Of a DNA stretch of 64,000 nucleotides, positions 17,240-26,642 are shown one piece after another. The translations under genes and the position numbers were made by a program. Positions within the stretch are counted from its first letter, which is position 1. Each line of letters begins with the position of its first letter. The notes beneath the pieces are model-generated. The model was not told where the DNA came from, searched no databases, and saw nothing but the letters and a program-made list of their open reading frames with translations. The DNA comes from Paucidesulfovibrio sp050251775 (GTDB lineage Bacteria > Desulfobacterota > Desulfovibrionia > Desulfovibrionales > Desulfovibrionaceae). The DNA lies in assembly GCA_050251775.1 (NCBI GenBank), contig JBFWMD010000010.1:1-64000 (forward strand), given 5' to 3'.

Positions 17240-20116
17240 ATGGCCGGCAGGCACGAACAGAGCACGAGGGACCCGTTCCGGCTGTTTTTCAGCGAAGCCC
17301 CCGTGGGGGGGGCCATTCTTGATGCTCAAGGACGAATTCTGCACGCCAACAAACGGCTGCTGCGTTACCTGGCCCCCTCTGGTGAGGATCTTGCCGGGCG
17401 TTTTTTTCAGGATTTTCTTCTGCCGGACGGCACGGAATGGAACCGCCGCGCCGCGCAGGGGCAGCACAGGGAGGCGTGCTTTGAAACGCGGATGCGCAGG
17501 GGGGACGGCTCCGCATTCCGGGTCAGGCTTACCCTGGGAGACCTTGATGAGGCGGACCAGGGAACGCTTATCTCCGTGGCCGTGCGGGGCATCAGCGAAG
17601 AGTGTCGGGATCGCGTGGATCTGCTTCGCGCCCAGCGCATGGCCAATATGGGCAGCTATCGTCGCAACCTGAACACAGGGGAGGGCTATTGGTCCGATCA
17701 GCTCCTGCGGATTTTCGGCTATGCGCCCGGCGAGGTCGAACCCGACACGGAACTGCTTTTCACCCACATCCATCCCGATGATCACAGCATGATCCCCTCG
17801 TTCAAGGCCATGCAAGCCCGTCAGCGCCCGGAGCCCTACGTCTTCGAGTGCCGCATCGTGCGCACCGACGGCGAGGTCCGGCATCTGCGCACCTGGGGCG
17901 AGTTGGAGCGGGAGCCGGACGGCAGCATGATGCACCACGGAGCCGTCCTGGACGAAACCGAAACCCGGCGGGCCGAGCGCGAACTCTTGACCCAGCGCCG
18001 CATGGATTCCGCCGTGGCCGACCTGGCGCGCGCACTGCTGGACGAGGCGGACATCGTCAAAATCGCCGACCTCGCGCTGAAAACGGCCCAGGAAGTCACG
18101 GGCGCGCGCTATGGCTTTGTGGGTCTGGTCAATCCGGAAACCGGCCATCTCGACTGTCCGACCATGACCAAAGACATCTGGGATCTCTGCGATGTTCCGA
18201 ACAAGACCAGCGTGTTCAAGGAACGGTGTGGCCTCTGGGGCTGGGCCATGCAGACAAAGCACCCCGTGGTGTCCAATGCGCCGTCCCGGCATCCCAAGTC
18301 CACGGGCGTGCCCGAGGGACACGTGCCCATCGAAAATTTTCTTTCGTCTCCTGCACTCATCGGCGACGAACTGGTGGCGTTGATCAACCTGGCCAACGTG
18401 CAAGGCGGGTTCGAGGGGCGGCATCTGCGCATGACCCGCCGGCTCTCCTCCCTGCTGGCTCTGGCCGTGCAGCGCGTGCGCTGGGAGCAGAAGCTGTTGC
18501 GGGCCAAGGAGGAGGCCGAGGGGGCCAACCGGGCCAAGAGCGAGTTTCTGGCCAAGATGAGCCATGAGATCCGCACGCCCATGAACGCGATCATCAACAT
18601 GAACGAGCTGGCCCTGATGGGCAGCCATGATCCTCAACGGCGCGGCTACCTGGAAGTGGTCCGGGATTCCGCGGCGAACCTGCTGGGAATCATCGACGGA
18701 ATCCTCGATTTTTCGCGCATCGAGGCGGGCAAGCTGCAGCTGCGCGAGGAGAACGTGGACCTGGGCACGCTGATGCGCAACGTGATCCGCGTGTTCGAAA
18801 TCCAGGCCGCCAGTCGGGGCGTAGACCTGCGACTGGAGTTGGCTGAGAATGTGCCGCAATGGGTCCGCGCCGATCCCCTGCGACTTCGGCAGATCATGGT
18901 CAACCTCGTGAACAACGCGCTGAAGTTCACGGAGCAGGGGGAAATCCGCGTGTCGGTGCGGGTGCTGGGGCCGAAGGAGATTCCGACGGGCATGCCCCTG
19001 GCCGAAGACGCCCTGGCCGTGGAGTTCCGGGTCACGGACACGGGGGTGGGCATCCCCGAGGATCGTCTGCAAAGTGTCTTTGGACTCTTCACCCAGGCGG
19101 ACGACTCCATCACCCGGCGCTTCGGCGGAACCGGGCTGGGTCTGGCCATCTGCCGCCAACTGGTGGGCATGATGGGAGGGGTTATCGATGTGGAGCGGGG
19201 CAGAAAGCAGGGCAGCAGTTTTTTTGTGCACCTCCCCCTGCGCCCCGATGGTCCGGGGAACGGTCCAGGCACGAAGTCGGACTCGGAACAATACCGGGGC
19301 AGCTGTCTTTTTGGCCTGCGCAGTCGAAACCTCCGCGTGCTTCTGGTGGAGGACAGCCGCGAGAACATGCTCGTGGCCAAGGCTCTGCTGGAGCGTCTGG
19401 GGCATGAATCCGTAGGTGTGGCAGGCGGGTTGCCCGCCCTGGAAGCCCTGCGTCGCGAACGTTTCGACGTGGTGCTCATGGATATCGAAATGCCGGACAT
19501 CGACGGTTTCGAGGCCACCCGGCGCATCCGGGCGGGCGAAGCCGGAGAGGCGGCCCGCGACGTTCCTGTGGTGGCCATGACCGCGCACGCGCTTCAGGGG
19601 TATCGGGACAGATGTCTGGCCGGGGGCATGGACGAATATCTGCCCAAGCCCATTTCCTGTCAGCGGATGGCCATTCTGCTCGGCAACCCCAGGGAGGAGG
19701 CGCTGGACCTGGTCCAGGGCGTCGAGATGGAGCCTGGGTCCGAGGAAGAGGTTTGCCTGCCCGATGGGGAGCCGGAAGACGGCGACCCGCTTTCCGGGAA
19801 GGTTCAGGCCCTGGAACGCATGGATGGCAACGAGCAGCTTTATGCCGAGGTTTGCCGGCTGTTTCTCGCGAACTGGCAGGGAAAGCTGGAGCGGCTGCAA
19901 AAGGGATTGCTGGAAGGGGCGCTCAAATCCGCCACGCTGGAAGCCCATTCCATCAAGGGCAACTGCGCCATGATCGGCGCGGAAATCGGCTGCGAACGGG
20001 CGCGCAGGGTCGAAAATGCCCTGCACGACGGGAACCGGGAAGCGGCTGCGCAGCGTCTTCCGGCGCTTGTTTCGGCCCTGGATGAACTGGTCCGCAAGCT
20101 CGAACAGGGGTTCTGA
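17240..20116 (+). CDS. Hybrid sensor histidine kinase (PAS-PAS-GAF-HisKA-HATPase-REC-HPt)
   Basis: 958 aa, no membrane helices, so cytoplasmic. Two PAS-like domains (~10-120 and ~130-245; the second has FGYAPGEVEP and HPDD), a GAF domain (~255-415), HisKA with phospho-His H442 in MSHEIRTPMNA, ATPase with N-box MVNLVNNALKF, DTGVGIP and GGTGLGLAI, receiver with phospho-Asp D748 (VVLMDIEMPDIDG), and an HPt domain with H903 in EAHSIKGNCAMIG. It thus contains a full phosphorelay in one chain; no obvious output partner is adjacent. The ribosome site (GGGGGAAAC) is modest. Signal unknown. Confidence 0.93.
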   Translation: MAGRHEQSTRDPFRLFFSEAPVGGAILDAQGRILHANKRLLRYLAPSGEDLAGRFFQDFLLPDGTEWNRRAAQGQHREACFETRMRRGDGSAFRVRLTLGDLDEADQGTLISVAVRGISEECRDRVDLLRAQRMANMGSYRRNLNTGEGYWSDQLLRIFGYAPGEVEPDTELLFTHIHPDDHSMIPSFKAMQARQRPEPYVFECRIVRTDGEVRHLRTWGELEREPDGSMMHHGAVLDETETRRAERELLTQRRMDSAVADLARALLDEADIVKIADLALKTAQEVTGARYGFVGLVNPETGHLDCPTMTKDIWDLCDVPNKTSVFKERCGLWGWAMQTKHPVVSNAPSRHPKSTGVPEGHVPIENFLSSPALIGDELVALINLANVQGGFEGRHLRMTRRLSSLLALAVQRVRWEQKLLRAKEEAEGANRAKSEFLAKMSHEIRTPMNAIINMNELALMGSHDPQRRGYLEVVRDSAANLLGIIDGILDFSRIEAGKLQLREENVDLGTLMRNVIRVFEIQAASRGVDLRLELAENVPQWVRADPLRLRQIMVNLVNNALKFTEQGEIRVSVRVLGPKEIPTGMPLAEDALAVEFRVTDTGVGIPEDRLQSVFGLFTQADDSITRRFGGTGLGLAICRQLVGMMGGVIDVERGRKQGSSFFVHLPLRPDGPGNGPGTKSDSEQYRGSCLFGLRSRNLRVLLVEDSRENMLVAKALLERLGHESVGVAGGLPALEALRRERFDVVLMDIEMPDIDGFEATRRIRAGEAGEAARDVPVVAMTAHALQGYRDRCLAGGMDEYLPKPISCQRMAILLGNPREEALDLVQGVEMEPGSEEEVCLPDGEPEDGDPLSGKVQALERMDGNEQLYAEVCRLFLANWQGKLERLQKGLLEGALKSATLEAHSIKGNCAMIGAEIGCERARRVENALHDGNREAAAQRLPALVSALDELVRKLEQGF

Positions 20117-20163
20117 TCGGGCGGATTCCCGGCCAGAACGTGTTGCGGACAAAGGAGAGACGG

Positions 20164-20622
20164 ATGACGAAAAAACAGGCTGCTGACGAAGCGGCGAGAT
20201 TGTTCGGCTGTGGTCCACTCTGCGCCGAGGCGGTGCTGGGGTGCGTGGCCCAGGAAAAAGGGGTGGTCTCGCCCCTGATTCCCCGGATCGCCACGGGGTT
20301 CTGTTCCGGACTGGGGCGCACCGGAGGGCCGTGTGGCGCGCTCATGGGTGCGGTGTTGGGCGTGAACCTCTGCACGGGTCGCTGCGACCCGGCCCGCACC
20401 GACGAGTCCCTGACGGAGCTGGGAGAGAACTACGGCCGGGTGCGGGAGGTCGTGGAGGGCTTTTTGCGCCGCTTTGGGGCCACGGACTGCACCACGCTCT
20501 GCGGCTGCGACCTGACCAACGGGGAGGGTCGGGAGCGCTACAAGGAGACGGACGCCTACGAACGTTGCCGCGAGTTCATCCGCGAGTCCGTACTCCTGGC
20601 GTTGACCGCCCTGGAGGAGTAA
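20164..20622 (+). CDS. C_GCAxxG_C_C family (redox-type) protein
   Basis: 152 aa with the family's conserved cysteines and glycines: FGCGPLCAEAVLGC, GFCSGLGRTGGPCGALMGAVLG, and TDCTTLCGCDLTNGEGRERY. The family is thought to be redox-active but the reaction is unknown. The frame begins at 20140, but ATG 20164 has GGAGAG upstream. It lies 47 bp after one hybrid kinase and 59 bp before another. Confidence 0.85.
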   Translation: MTKKQAADEAARLFGCGPLCAEAVLGCVAQEKGVVSPLIPRIATGFCSGLGRTGGPCGALMGAVLGVNLCTGRCDPARTDESLTELGENYGRVREVVEGFLRRFGATDCTTLCGCDLTNGEGRERYKETDAYERCREFIRESVLLALTALEE

Positions 20623-20681
20623 GGGAAGGGCGATGCCGTCGGACGGGACCCGGATAGGATTGTCAGTGATCCCGGAGCGGC

Positions 20682-22898
20682 ATGTATTGGCTTCTCAATG
20701 TCCCTGTCCGACGCGAAATCGGAGAAATCGTGCTGAACACACAGCCTTTCCTGGGTCTTGTCCAGAACGCGTCCCTGCTGCTTGCGGCGGCGCTGCTGTT
20801 CGATGTCAGCGCTTCCCAGTGGCGGATCAAGAAAACCCTGCTTTCCCAGATCGTGGTCGGGGCGGTTCTGGCGGCCATTGGTCTGGCCCTGATGCTCACA
20901 ACCTGGACGTTTGTTCCGGGCATCGTCTTTGACACTCGCTCCATCCTCATTTGCCTTTCCGGTTTCTTTTTCGGAGCCGTGCCGACCTTGGTCGTCATGG
21001 GGGCCACGGCGGCGTTCCGGCTATACCAGGGCGGGATGGGAGCCGTCACCGGCGTGCTGGTGATCCTGGCCTCGGGCTGCATCGGGTTGGTCTGGCGGCA
21101 CGTACGGAAGCGGCCTCTCTGTGAAACGGGCTGGCGGGAACTGTATTGTCTGGGGCTGGTCGTCCATGGAGCCATGCTCGCCCTGATGCTGACGTTGCCC
21201 AGGGAGGCCGTTTTTCGCGTGCTTTCCGGCATTTCCCTGCCGGTGATACTCATCTACCCCCTGGGCACGGCCCTGCTCGGGGGGCTGATGGTCAACCGCC
21301 TCGGCCGGCTGCGCACGGAGCAGGCCCTGCGCGTCAGCGAGGAGCGGTTCGACCTGGCCATGCAGGCCAGCAGGGACGGCATCTGGGACTGGCGGTCCGA
21401 CGCACAGGAGACCTACGTCAGTCCCAGCTATGCAAGCATGCTCGGGTTCGGCTCCGAGGCACGGCTGTTCTCCTCGGAATTCTGGAGCGAACGGCTGCAC
21501 CCCGAGGACAGGGCCGTCCTGCAGAAGGCCGTCGAAGACTGCGTGGAAAATCGCCGGAACGAGTTCGAAGTGGAGTTTCGGATGCGCAGCAAAAGCGGCG
21601 ATTGGCTTTGGGGTGTCTCGCACGGCAAGGTTGTGACCCGCGATGCAATGGGCCGCGCCACGCGGATGGTGGGTACGCACACGGACATCACTGTGCGCAA
21701 GCGGGCCGAGCAGGAGCTGACCCAGGCCAAGGAGGCTGCCGAAGCCGCCAACCGGGCCAAGTCCGTGTTTCTGGCCAACATGAGCCACGAACTGCGCACC
21801 CCGCTCAATGGCGTTTTGGGTATGCTCCAAATGCTCCGGACCACAAACCTGGACGCGGAACAGGGTGAGTACGGCGATATGGCCATTGCTTCGATTCAGC
21901 GCCTGAACCGGCTGCTTTCCGACATTCTGGATATTTCACGTGTGGAGGCGGGCAAGATGCGGATGCAGAGTGCCCCCTTTGACCTGCACGTTTTCCTGGC
22001 GCAGGTGGTGGAGCTTTTCCGACCCGAGGCCGCCCGCACCGGAGTGGATCTGTCCCTGCATCTCCATGCTGCGCTACCCTGCCGGGTCACGGGGGACGAT
22101 GTCCGGTTGCAGCAGGTGCTATCGAATCTGCTGGGCAACGCCTATAAGTTCACGACCTCCGGCAGCGTCCGCATCGACGCGGCTCCGCTGCCCTCGGGCC
22201 ATGCGGATCAGGCCAGGATTCTCTTTTCCGTGACGGATACGGGCCAGGGCATTTCCCCGGACCAGAGGGACAAGCTTTTCGAACCTTTTGTCCAGGGAGG
22301 GAGCGGCTACCAGCGGCGGTTCCAGGGGGCGGGCCTGGGGCTTTCGATCTGCCGGAGAATCGTGTTGCTCATGGGGGGCGAGATCCATGTCGAAAGCGAA
22401 CCGGGCCAGGGCAGCGCCTTTTATTTCAGCGCCGTGTTCGGAGTTGCGGACCAGGACAACGGCGCGGCTGCGGGCGAGGCACAGGAGAAAACCGCCATGG
22501 CGAAACCTCGGTCCGGAGTTCCCTTGCGCATTTTGCTGGCCGAGGATGACCGGGTCAGTTCCCTGGCGATTTCGCGGCTGTTGCAACGCAACGGACACGA
22601 GGTGGCCACGGCGGCCAACGGGCAGGAGGCCCTGGATGCCCTTCGCCAGCGGGATTTCGACCTGGTGCTCATGGACATTCAGATGCCGGTCATGGACGGC
22701 CTGGAGGCCCTGCGCATCCTGCGCACGGATTCCGCCTACCGGGAACGGACCACGATTCCCGTGGTGGCCATGACTGCCTACGCCATGAGCGAAGACCGCG
22801 CGCGCTTTCTGGATCTCGGCATGGACGACTACGTGGCCAAACCCGTGAGCATGGAAGAACTGTCCAGGGTTCTCGCTCTGGTCGTACGTCGGGATTGA
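20682..22898 (+). CDS. Membrane hybrid histidine kinase (5TMR-LYT, PAS, HisKA, HATPase, REC)
   Basis: 738 aa. Residues ~15-205 form about six hydrophobic helices of the LytS-YhcK 5TM receptor type (note FFFGAVPTLVVMGATAAFRLYQGG). A PAS_3 domain (~220-340, with GIWDWRSD and LHPEDR) leads to HisKA with H369 in MSHELRTPLNG, an ATPase with NLLGNAYKF, DTGQGIS and GAGLGLSI, and a C-terminal receiver (LLAEDDRVSS, VLMDIQMPVMDG). No HPt domain, unlike the kinase 600 bp upstream. GGAG precedes the ATG closely. Ligand unknown. Confidence 0.92.
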   Translation: MYWLLNVPVRREIGEIVLNTQPFLGLVQNASLLLAAALLFDVSASQWRIKKTLLSQIVVGAVLAAIGLALMLTTWTFVPGIVFDTRSILICLSGFFFGAVPTLVVMGATAAFRLYQGGMGAVTGVLVILASGCIGLVWRHVRKRPLCETGWRELYCLGLVVHGAMLALMLTLPREAVFRVLSGISLPVILIYPLGTALLGGLMVNRLGRLRTEQALRVSEERFDLAMQASRDGIWDWRSDAQETYVSPSYASMLGFGSEARLFSSEFWSERLHPEDRAVLQKAVEDCVENRRNEFEVEFRMRSKSGDWLWGVSHGKVVTRDAMGRATRMVGTHTDITVRKRAEQELTQAKEAAEAANRAKSVFLANMSHELRTPLNGVLGMLQMLRTTNLDAEQGEYGDMAIASIQRLNRLLSDILDISRVEAGKMRMQSAPFDLHVFLAQVVELFRPEAARTGVDLSLHLHAALPCRVTGDDVRLQQVLSNLLGNAYKFTTSGSVRIDAAPLPSGHADQARILFSVTDTGQGISPDQRDKLFEPFVQGGSGYQRRFQGAGLGLSICRRIVLLMGGEIHVESEPGQGSAFYFSAVFGVADQDNGAAAGEAQEKTAMAKPRSGVPLRILLAEDDRVSSLAISRLLQRNGHEVATAANGQEALDALRQRDFDLVLMDIQMPVMDGLEALRILRTDSAYRERTTIPVVAMTAYAMSEDRARFLDLGMDDYVAKPVSMEELSRVLALVVRRD

Positions 22899-22928
22899 TT
22901 CTCGCGGAGCGCGCAATTGGAAATGCGG

Positions 22929-22967
22929 CCGCCCGGCGTCTCCAAGAAGAGGCCGGGCGGTTTGTTT
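22929..22967 (+). terminator. Terminator after the second hybrid kinase
   Basis: Stem CCGCCCGGC / GCCGGGCGG (22929-22937 and 22952-22960) with a 14-base loop, then TTTGTTT. It lies between convergent genes and may serve both. Confidence 0.75.
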
Positions 22968-22986
22968 CATCTTTGCCGGAGACGGT

Positions 22987-24399
22987 CTAGAGACCGAAAT
23001 CCATGATCCGGTCCAGCCGGGCCAGGGTCTGGCTTTTGCCGAGCACCTGCATGGTCTCGAAGAGGCCGGGGCTGGCCGTGCGACCGGTGATGGCCACGCG
23101 GATGGGCTGGGCCAGAGCTTTGAATTTCAGCCCGCGTTCCTCGATGAAGCCCTTGGTCAGGGCCTCCAGCGTTTGCTCGCGGAAGTCGTCCAGACCGCGC
23201 AGGGCGTCGGCGTATTCCGTGAGCAGGGAGATGTTCTCCGCAGTGAGGAATTTCTGCACGGCGGCTTCGTCGTATTGCAGGAAGCTCGCGTCCACCAGGA
23301 AAAAACGGCTGGCCTCGGCCAGTTCCACCAGGGTTTTTGCCCGGGGCTGGAGCAGGGGCAGGGCCTTGCGCAGCACGGTCTGGTCCACGTTTCCGGCCTC
23401 CTTTTCGCCCACCTCCCAGCGGATCACGTCCATGACCAGGTCGGTGAGCCGCGCGGGGTCGGCCTGCATGATGTACTGGGCGTTGAGCCACTCGAGCTTT
23501 TGCACGTCAAAGACCGAGGGGGAGTTGCCCAGGTTGTTCACGCTGAAACACTTGATCAGTTCATCGCGGCTGAAGACTTCCTGATCGCCGTGGCTCCAGC
23601 CCAGGCGAGCCAGATAGTTGACCACGGCCTCGGGCAGGTAGCCCATCTTCTCGTACTCCATGACGGAGAGGGCGCCGTGGCGCTTGGAAAGCTTTTTTTT
23701 GTCCGGGCCGAGAATCATGGGCACATGGCCGAACTCCGGCACGTCCCAGCCCAGGGCGCGGTAAATCAGAATCTGGCGCGGGGTGTTGTTCACGTGGTCG
23801 TCCCCACGCAGCACATGGGTCACGCCCATGTCGTGGTCGTCCACCACCACGGCGAGGTTGTAGGTCGGGGAACCGTCCGAGCGGCGCAGGATCATGTCGT
23901 CCATTTCCTCGCAGGCCACGGCAATGGGACCCTTGACCATGTCCTTGTAGGCCACGGAGCCGCCCAGCGGGGTCTTGATGCGCACCACGCGCCCCTGTCC
24001 GGGGCCAAGCCCGCGCTCGCGGCAGGTTCCGTCGTACTTGGGTTTTTTGCCCTCGGCCCGGGCCTTCTCGCGCATGGCGTCCACCTGCTCCTTGCTGCAC
24101 TCGCAGTAGTAGGCCTGGCCCAGGGCCACGAGTTGGTCGATGACCTCGTTGTGGCGGTCGGCCCGTGCCTGCTGGTAGACGATCTCACCGTCGGAGGGAA
24201 GGTCCAGCCACTGCATGGCGTCGAGAATGGCCTGGGTGGCCTCGGGGGTGGAGCGTTCAAGGTCCGTGTCCTCGATGCGCAGGAGAAATTCGCCGCCGAG
24301 GCTCTTGGCCAGCAGGTAGGAGAACAGTGCGGTGCGCGCGCCGCCGATGTGCAGAAATCCCGTGGGACTGGGCGCGAACCGGGTGACGATCTGGGGCAT
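22987..24399 (-). CDS. gltX: Glutamyl-tRNA synthetase
   Basis: Class I aminoacyl-tRNA synthetase. HIGH motif FAPSPTGFLHIGGART, LLRIEDTDLERS, the KMSKS equivalent KKKLSKRHGALSV, and the C-terminal anticodon-binding region. 470 aa. Four cysteines typical of the zinc site are only partly present (YYCECS near 113 and TCRERG later). AAGGAG precedes the ATG. Confidence 0.95.
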   Translation of the reverse strand: MPQIVTRFAPSPTGFLHIGGARTALFSYLLAKSLGGEFLLRIEDTDLERSTPEATQAILDAMQWLDLPSDGEIVYQQARADRHNEVIDQLVALGQAYYCECSKEQVDAMREKARAEGKKPKYDGTCRERGLGPGQGRVVRIKTPLGGSVAYKDMVKGPIAVACEEMDDMILRRSDGSPTYNLAVVVDDHDMGVTHVLRGDDHVNNTPRQILIYRALGWDVPEFGHVPMILGPDKKKLSKRHGALSVMEYEKMGYLPEAVVNYLARLGWSHGDQEVFSRDELIKCFSVNNLGNSPSVFDVQKLEWLNAQYIMQADPARLTDLVMDVIRWEVGEKEAGNVDQTVLRKALPLLQPRAKTLVELAEASRFFLVDASFLQYDEAAVQKFLTAENISLLTEYADALRGLDDFREQTLEALTKGFIEERGLKFKALAQPIRVAITGRTASPGLFETMQVLGKSQTLARLDRIMDFGL

Positions 24400-24526
24400 T
24401 GCTCAGCTCCTTGCGTTAAGCGGAGAAAACCGGAAAACGCAGAAAGCACGGAGAAGTGGGCAAGGCTGCACCACGCTCCGGCCAAAGGATGTTCTCCGGG
24501 AGGCGGATCAAGGTCCGCCGGAAAGG

Positions 24527-24754
24527 TTAGACGGCCTCGACGCGCTTGACCGCGGGGATTTCCTTGAGGATGACCCGCTCAATGCCGTGCTTGAGGGTCA
24601 TCTGCGACATGGGACAGCCGTGGCAGGCCCCCTGGAGCCGCACCTTGACCACGCCGTCGTCGGTGACTTCGATCAGCTCCACGTTGCCGCCGTCGTTTTG
24701 CAGAACGGGCCGGATTTTATCCAGCGCGGTTTCCACTTGTTCCTTGATGTCCAT
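24527..24754 (-). CDS. NifU-like C-terminal domain (Fe-S scaffold) protein
   Basis: 75 aa, a stand-alone Nfu domain: VLQNDGGNVELIEV, VKVRLQGACHGCPMSQMTLKHGIE with the CXXC cluster ligands. Family role is assembly or transfer of 4Fe-4S clusters. The ORF opens at 24766, but GGAGG lies over that ATG and 6 bases before the ATG at 24754, which is therefore preferred. A GGCGGA / TCCGCC hairpin lies just after the stop. Confidence 0.9.
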   Translation of the reverse strand: MDIKEQVETALDKIRPVLQNDGGNVELIEVTDDGVVKVRLQGACHGCPMSQMTLKHGIERVILKEIPAVKRVEAV

Positions 24755-24868
24755 GCGATCCTCCATGTTCAGGATGTGCAGGAACTAATGCCTTGCGGCC
24801 GGCTTGTCAAACACCGTGCTCCGGGCTATCGGCAGTTGCGTCCCGGAATCGCCGGGCGGGAAGGCGGA

Positions 24869-25921
24869 ATGACGGAACAGGAACAAGCACGACTGCGCGC
24901 GCTTTTGGCGCGACCGCTGCGACTGCGGGGACGCGCCGCCGCAAACCGGCTCTGGCTCGCGCCCATGGCCGGGCTGGGGCACGTGGCCTTTCGCCGTGTG
25001 CTGGACGCGTTGGGCGGCTGCGGCCTGCTTTGCAGCGAGATGTGTACGGCGCGCGGCCTGGACACCGAAAACCGCAACAGCTCCCCCACGTTCCGTTGGC
25101 TCGACGCCGAGGCGGACCACCTCGTAATTCAGATTTCCGGGGCGCAACCCGAGGAAATGGCCCTGGCCGCCGGGCGCGTTGCCCGCGAAGGACTCTTCGG
25201 GGTGGACATCAACATGGGCTGCTCGGCTTCGGCCATGACCAAGCGCGGCGCGGGCGCGGCCCTGCTGCGCGAGCCGGAAAAGGCCGCGGCAGTCGTGCGC
25301 GCGGTGCGCTCCGCCGTGGACGCCGTGGATCCGGCCATGCCCGTGCTGGTCAAGTTTCGCACGGGCTGGAGCCCGGACCCCGGTCCGGCCTGTGACATGG
25401 CCCGGCTGCTGGCCGATTCCGGAGCGGACGCCCTGGTCTTCCACCCGCGCGTGGCCCCGGACCGGCGCACCCGACCGCCCATCAGGGCGCATATCCGGCT
25501 GGTGGCCGAGTCGGTGCATGTGCCCGTGTTGGGCAACGGCAACGTTCAGACCCCGGAGGACTGCCTGCGCCTGCTGGAGGAAACGGGCTGCGCCGGGGTC
25601 AGCGTGGGGCGCATGGCCGTGGCCCGGCCCTGGCTTTTTGCCGAGTGGGTGCTGGGCGCGGCGTTCGGGCCGGAAATATATCGTGATACCGCTCTGGCCA
25701 TGCTGGATGCCCTGGAAGAACATTTTGATCCGCAACGGGCCGTGAAGCGCTACAAGAAATACGCGGTCTATCTGGCCGCCAACTACCGCTACGGCCACTC
25801 CCTGCTCCCGAAGCTGCTCCGGGGAGACGGGCTGGGCGACTTCCGCGCGGCCGCGAGCGTCTTGCTGCGCAGCGATCTGGAGACCGGGACGCGTCCCAGC
25901 GTCCACCTCTTCACGTACTAG
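24869..25921 (+). CDS. tRNA-dihydrouridine synthase family protein
   Basis: FMN enzyme reducing uridines in tRNA. Seen: LAPMAGLGHVAFRRVL, the active cysteine in DINMGCSASAM (family GCP becomes GCS here), VLVKFRTGW, LVFHPR, LGNGNVQTPEDC and GVSVGRMAVARPWLF. 350 aa. The open frame begins far upstream at 24332, overlapping the gltX and nfu genes on the other strand, but ATG 24869 with AAGG upstream gives the normal N-terminus. Which Dus subclass (DusA/B/C) is not decided. Confidence 0.9.
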   Translation: MTEQEQARLRALLARPLRLRGRAAANRLWLAPMAGLGHVAFRRVLDALGGCGLLCSEMCTARGLDTENRNSSPTFRWLDAEADHLVIQISGAQPEEMALAAGRVAREGLFGVDINMGCSASAMTKRGAGAALLREPEKAAAVVRAVRSAVDAVDPAMPVLVKFRTGWSPDPGPACDMARLLADSGADALVFHPRVAPDRRTRPPIRAHIRLVAESVHVPVLGNGNVQTPEDCLRLLEETGCAGVSVGRMAVARPWLFAEWVLGAAFGPEIYRDTALAMLDALEEHFDPQRAVKRYKKYAVYLAANYRYGHSLLPKLLRGDGLGDFRAAASVLLRSDLETGTRPSVHLFTY

Positions 25922-26049
25922 ACGGAACGGTCAATGCCGAGGGTATCTCGTCGGGGGGGGATGAGAAAATGGGAGGAGATCGAGCATGGAGATGTGCACG
26001 CCGCAAGCGCCTGGGGAATGCGCTGCGGAATGTACGAGAGAATTCGTCC

Positions 26050-26541
26050 CTAGGGACAATCTTGTTCGCCATCCTCGTTGCGGAGAAGGCTCCGCTCCGA
26101 TTCGGCCTGAAGCCGGGCAAGTTCGACCCGCAAGCAGATCTCGTTGCGTAATAACTGGCGTCCTTCAGCATTCAGTTTCCGGTTTTCCGCCACCAGTTCC
26201 CGGTTCATATCCCGTTCCTGTTCCAGAGCCCGGAGGAGCGCGACGCAGTTCTCGCAGGCATGGAAATTCTTCCAGTCAATGCGGGTCGGGGGTTCCGGGG
26301 CGGTGGCAGAGTCGCTTTTTCGCGTTGATCCGCCGATGCCGAAGAGCAGCCAGTCCGCGCTCACATCGAACGTATCAGTGATCGTCTCAATCCAGCCAAA
26401 GGGAATCTGTTTTCTTTTTCGCGCCGCAGCAATGGATTGAGGCCTGATGTTCAGAAGCCTAGCGAGTTCCGCATCTCTCCTGACTCCACAGGCCTCGAAT
26501 ATTCGCTCGAATCGGGCTTCAAATAGTTCGGTTCTGCTCAT
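26050..26541 (-). CDS. CI-like helix-turn-helix regulator with coiled-coil tail
   Basis: 163 aa. Residues ~1-70 match the phage CI repressor N-terminal fold (Bac/phage_CI_repr): RFERIFEACGVRRDAELARLLNIRPQSIAAARKRKQIPFGWIETI then FDVSADWLLFGIGG. Instead of a LexA-type protease domain the C-terminus has CENC and a long heptad helix (residues ~95-155). ATG 26541 has GGAG 6 bases upstream; the ORF's extension to 26676 runs through the promoter and is rejected. DNA around it is AT-rich, suggesting horizontal origin. Its own promoter carries two direct repeats, pointing to autoregulation. Confidence 0.82.
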   Translation of the reverse strand: MSRTELFEARFERIFEACGVRRDAELARLLNIRPQSIAAARKRKQIPFGWIETITDTFDVSADWLLFGIGGSTRKSDSATAPEPPTRIDWKNFHACENCVALLRALEQERDMNRELVAENRKLNAEGRQLLRNEICLRVELARLQAESERSLLRNEDGEQDCP

Positions 26542-26598
26542 GGCGTGCTCCGGAATCAGACAATTGGATGCGGTTGCCTTCGACGGATCGAAGTGACA

Positions 26599-26642
26599 GA
26601 TAAAATGGCATAAAATAAAATTATACTTGATAAAATGACATA
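26599..26642 (-). promoter_or_regulatory. Promoter with paired direct repeats before the CI-like gene
   Basis: Read on the minus strand: TATGTCATTTTATC (26642-26629), three bases, a perfect -10 TATAAT (26625-26620), seven bases, TATGCCATTTTATC (26612-26599). The 14-base repeats differ at one position and are 30 bp apart, about three helical turns, one covering the spacer and the other the transcript start. No convincing -35 is seen. Confidence 0.7.

Noticed and set aside
17201..20218. A 1005-codon open frame on the minus strand across the entire first hybrid kinase gene
   Set aside because: It mirrors the plus-strand gene, whose domains are unmistakable. Long antisense frames are expected in high-GC coding DNA; its translation shows no domain.
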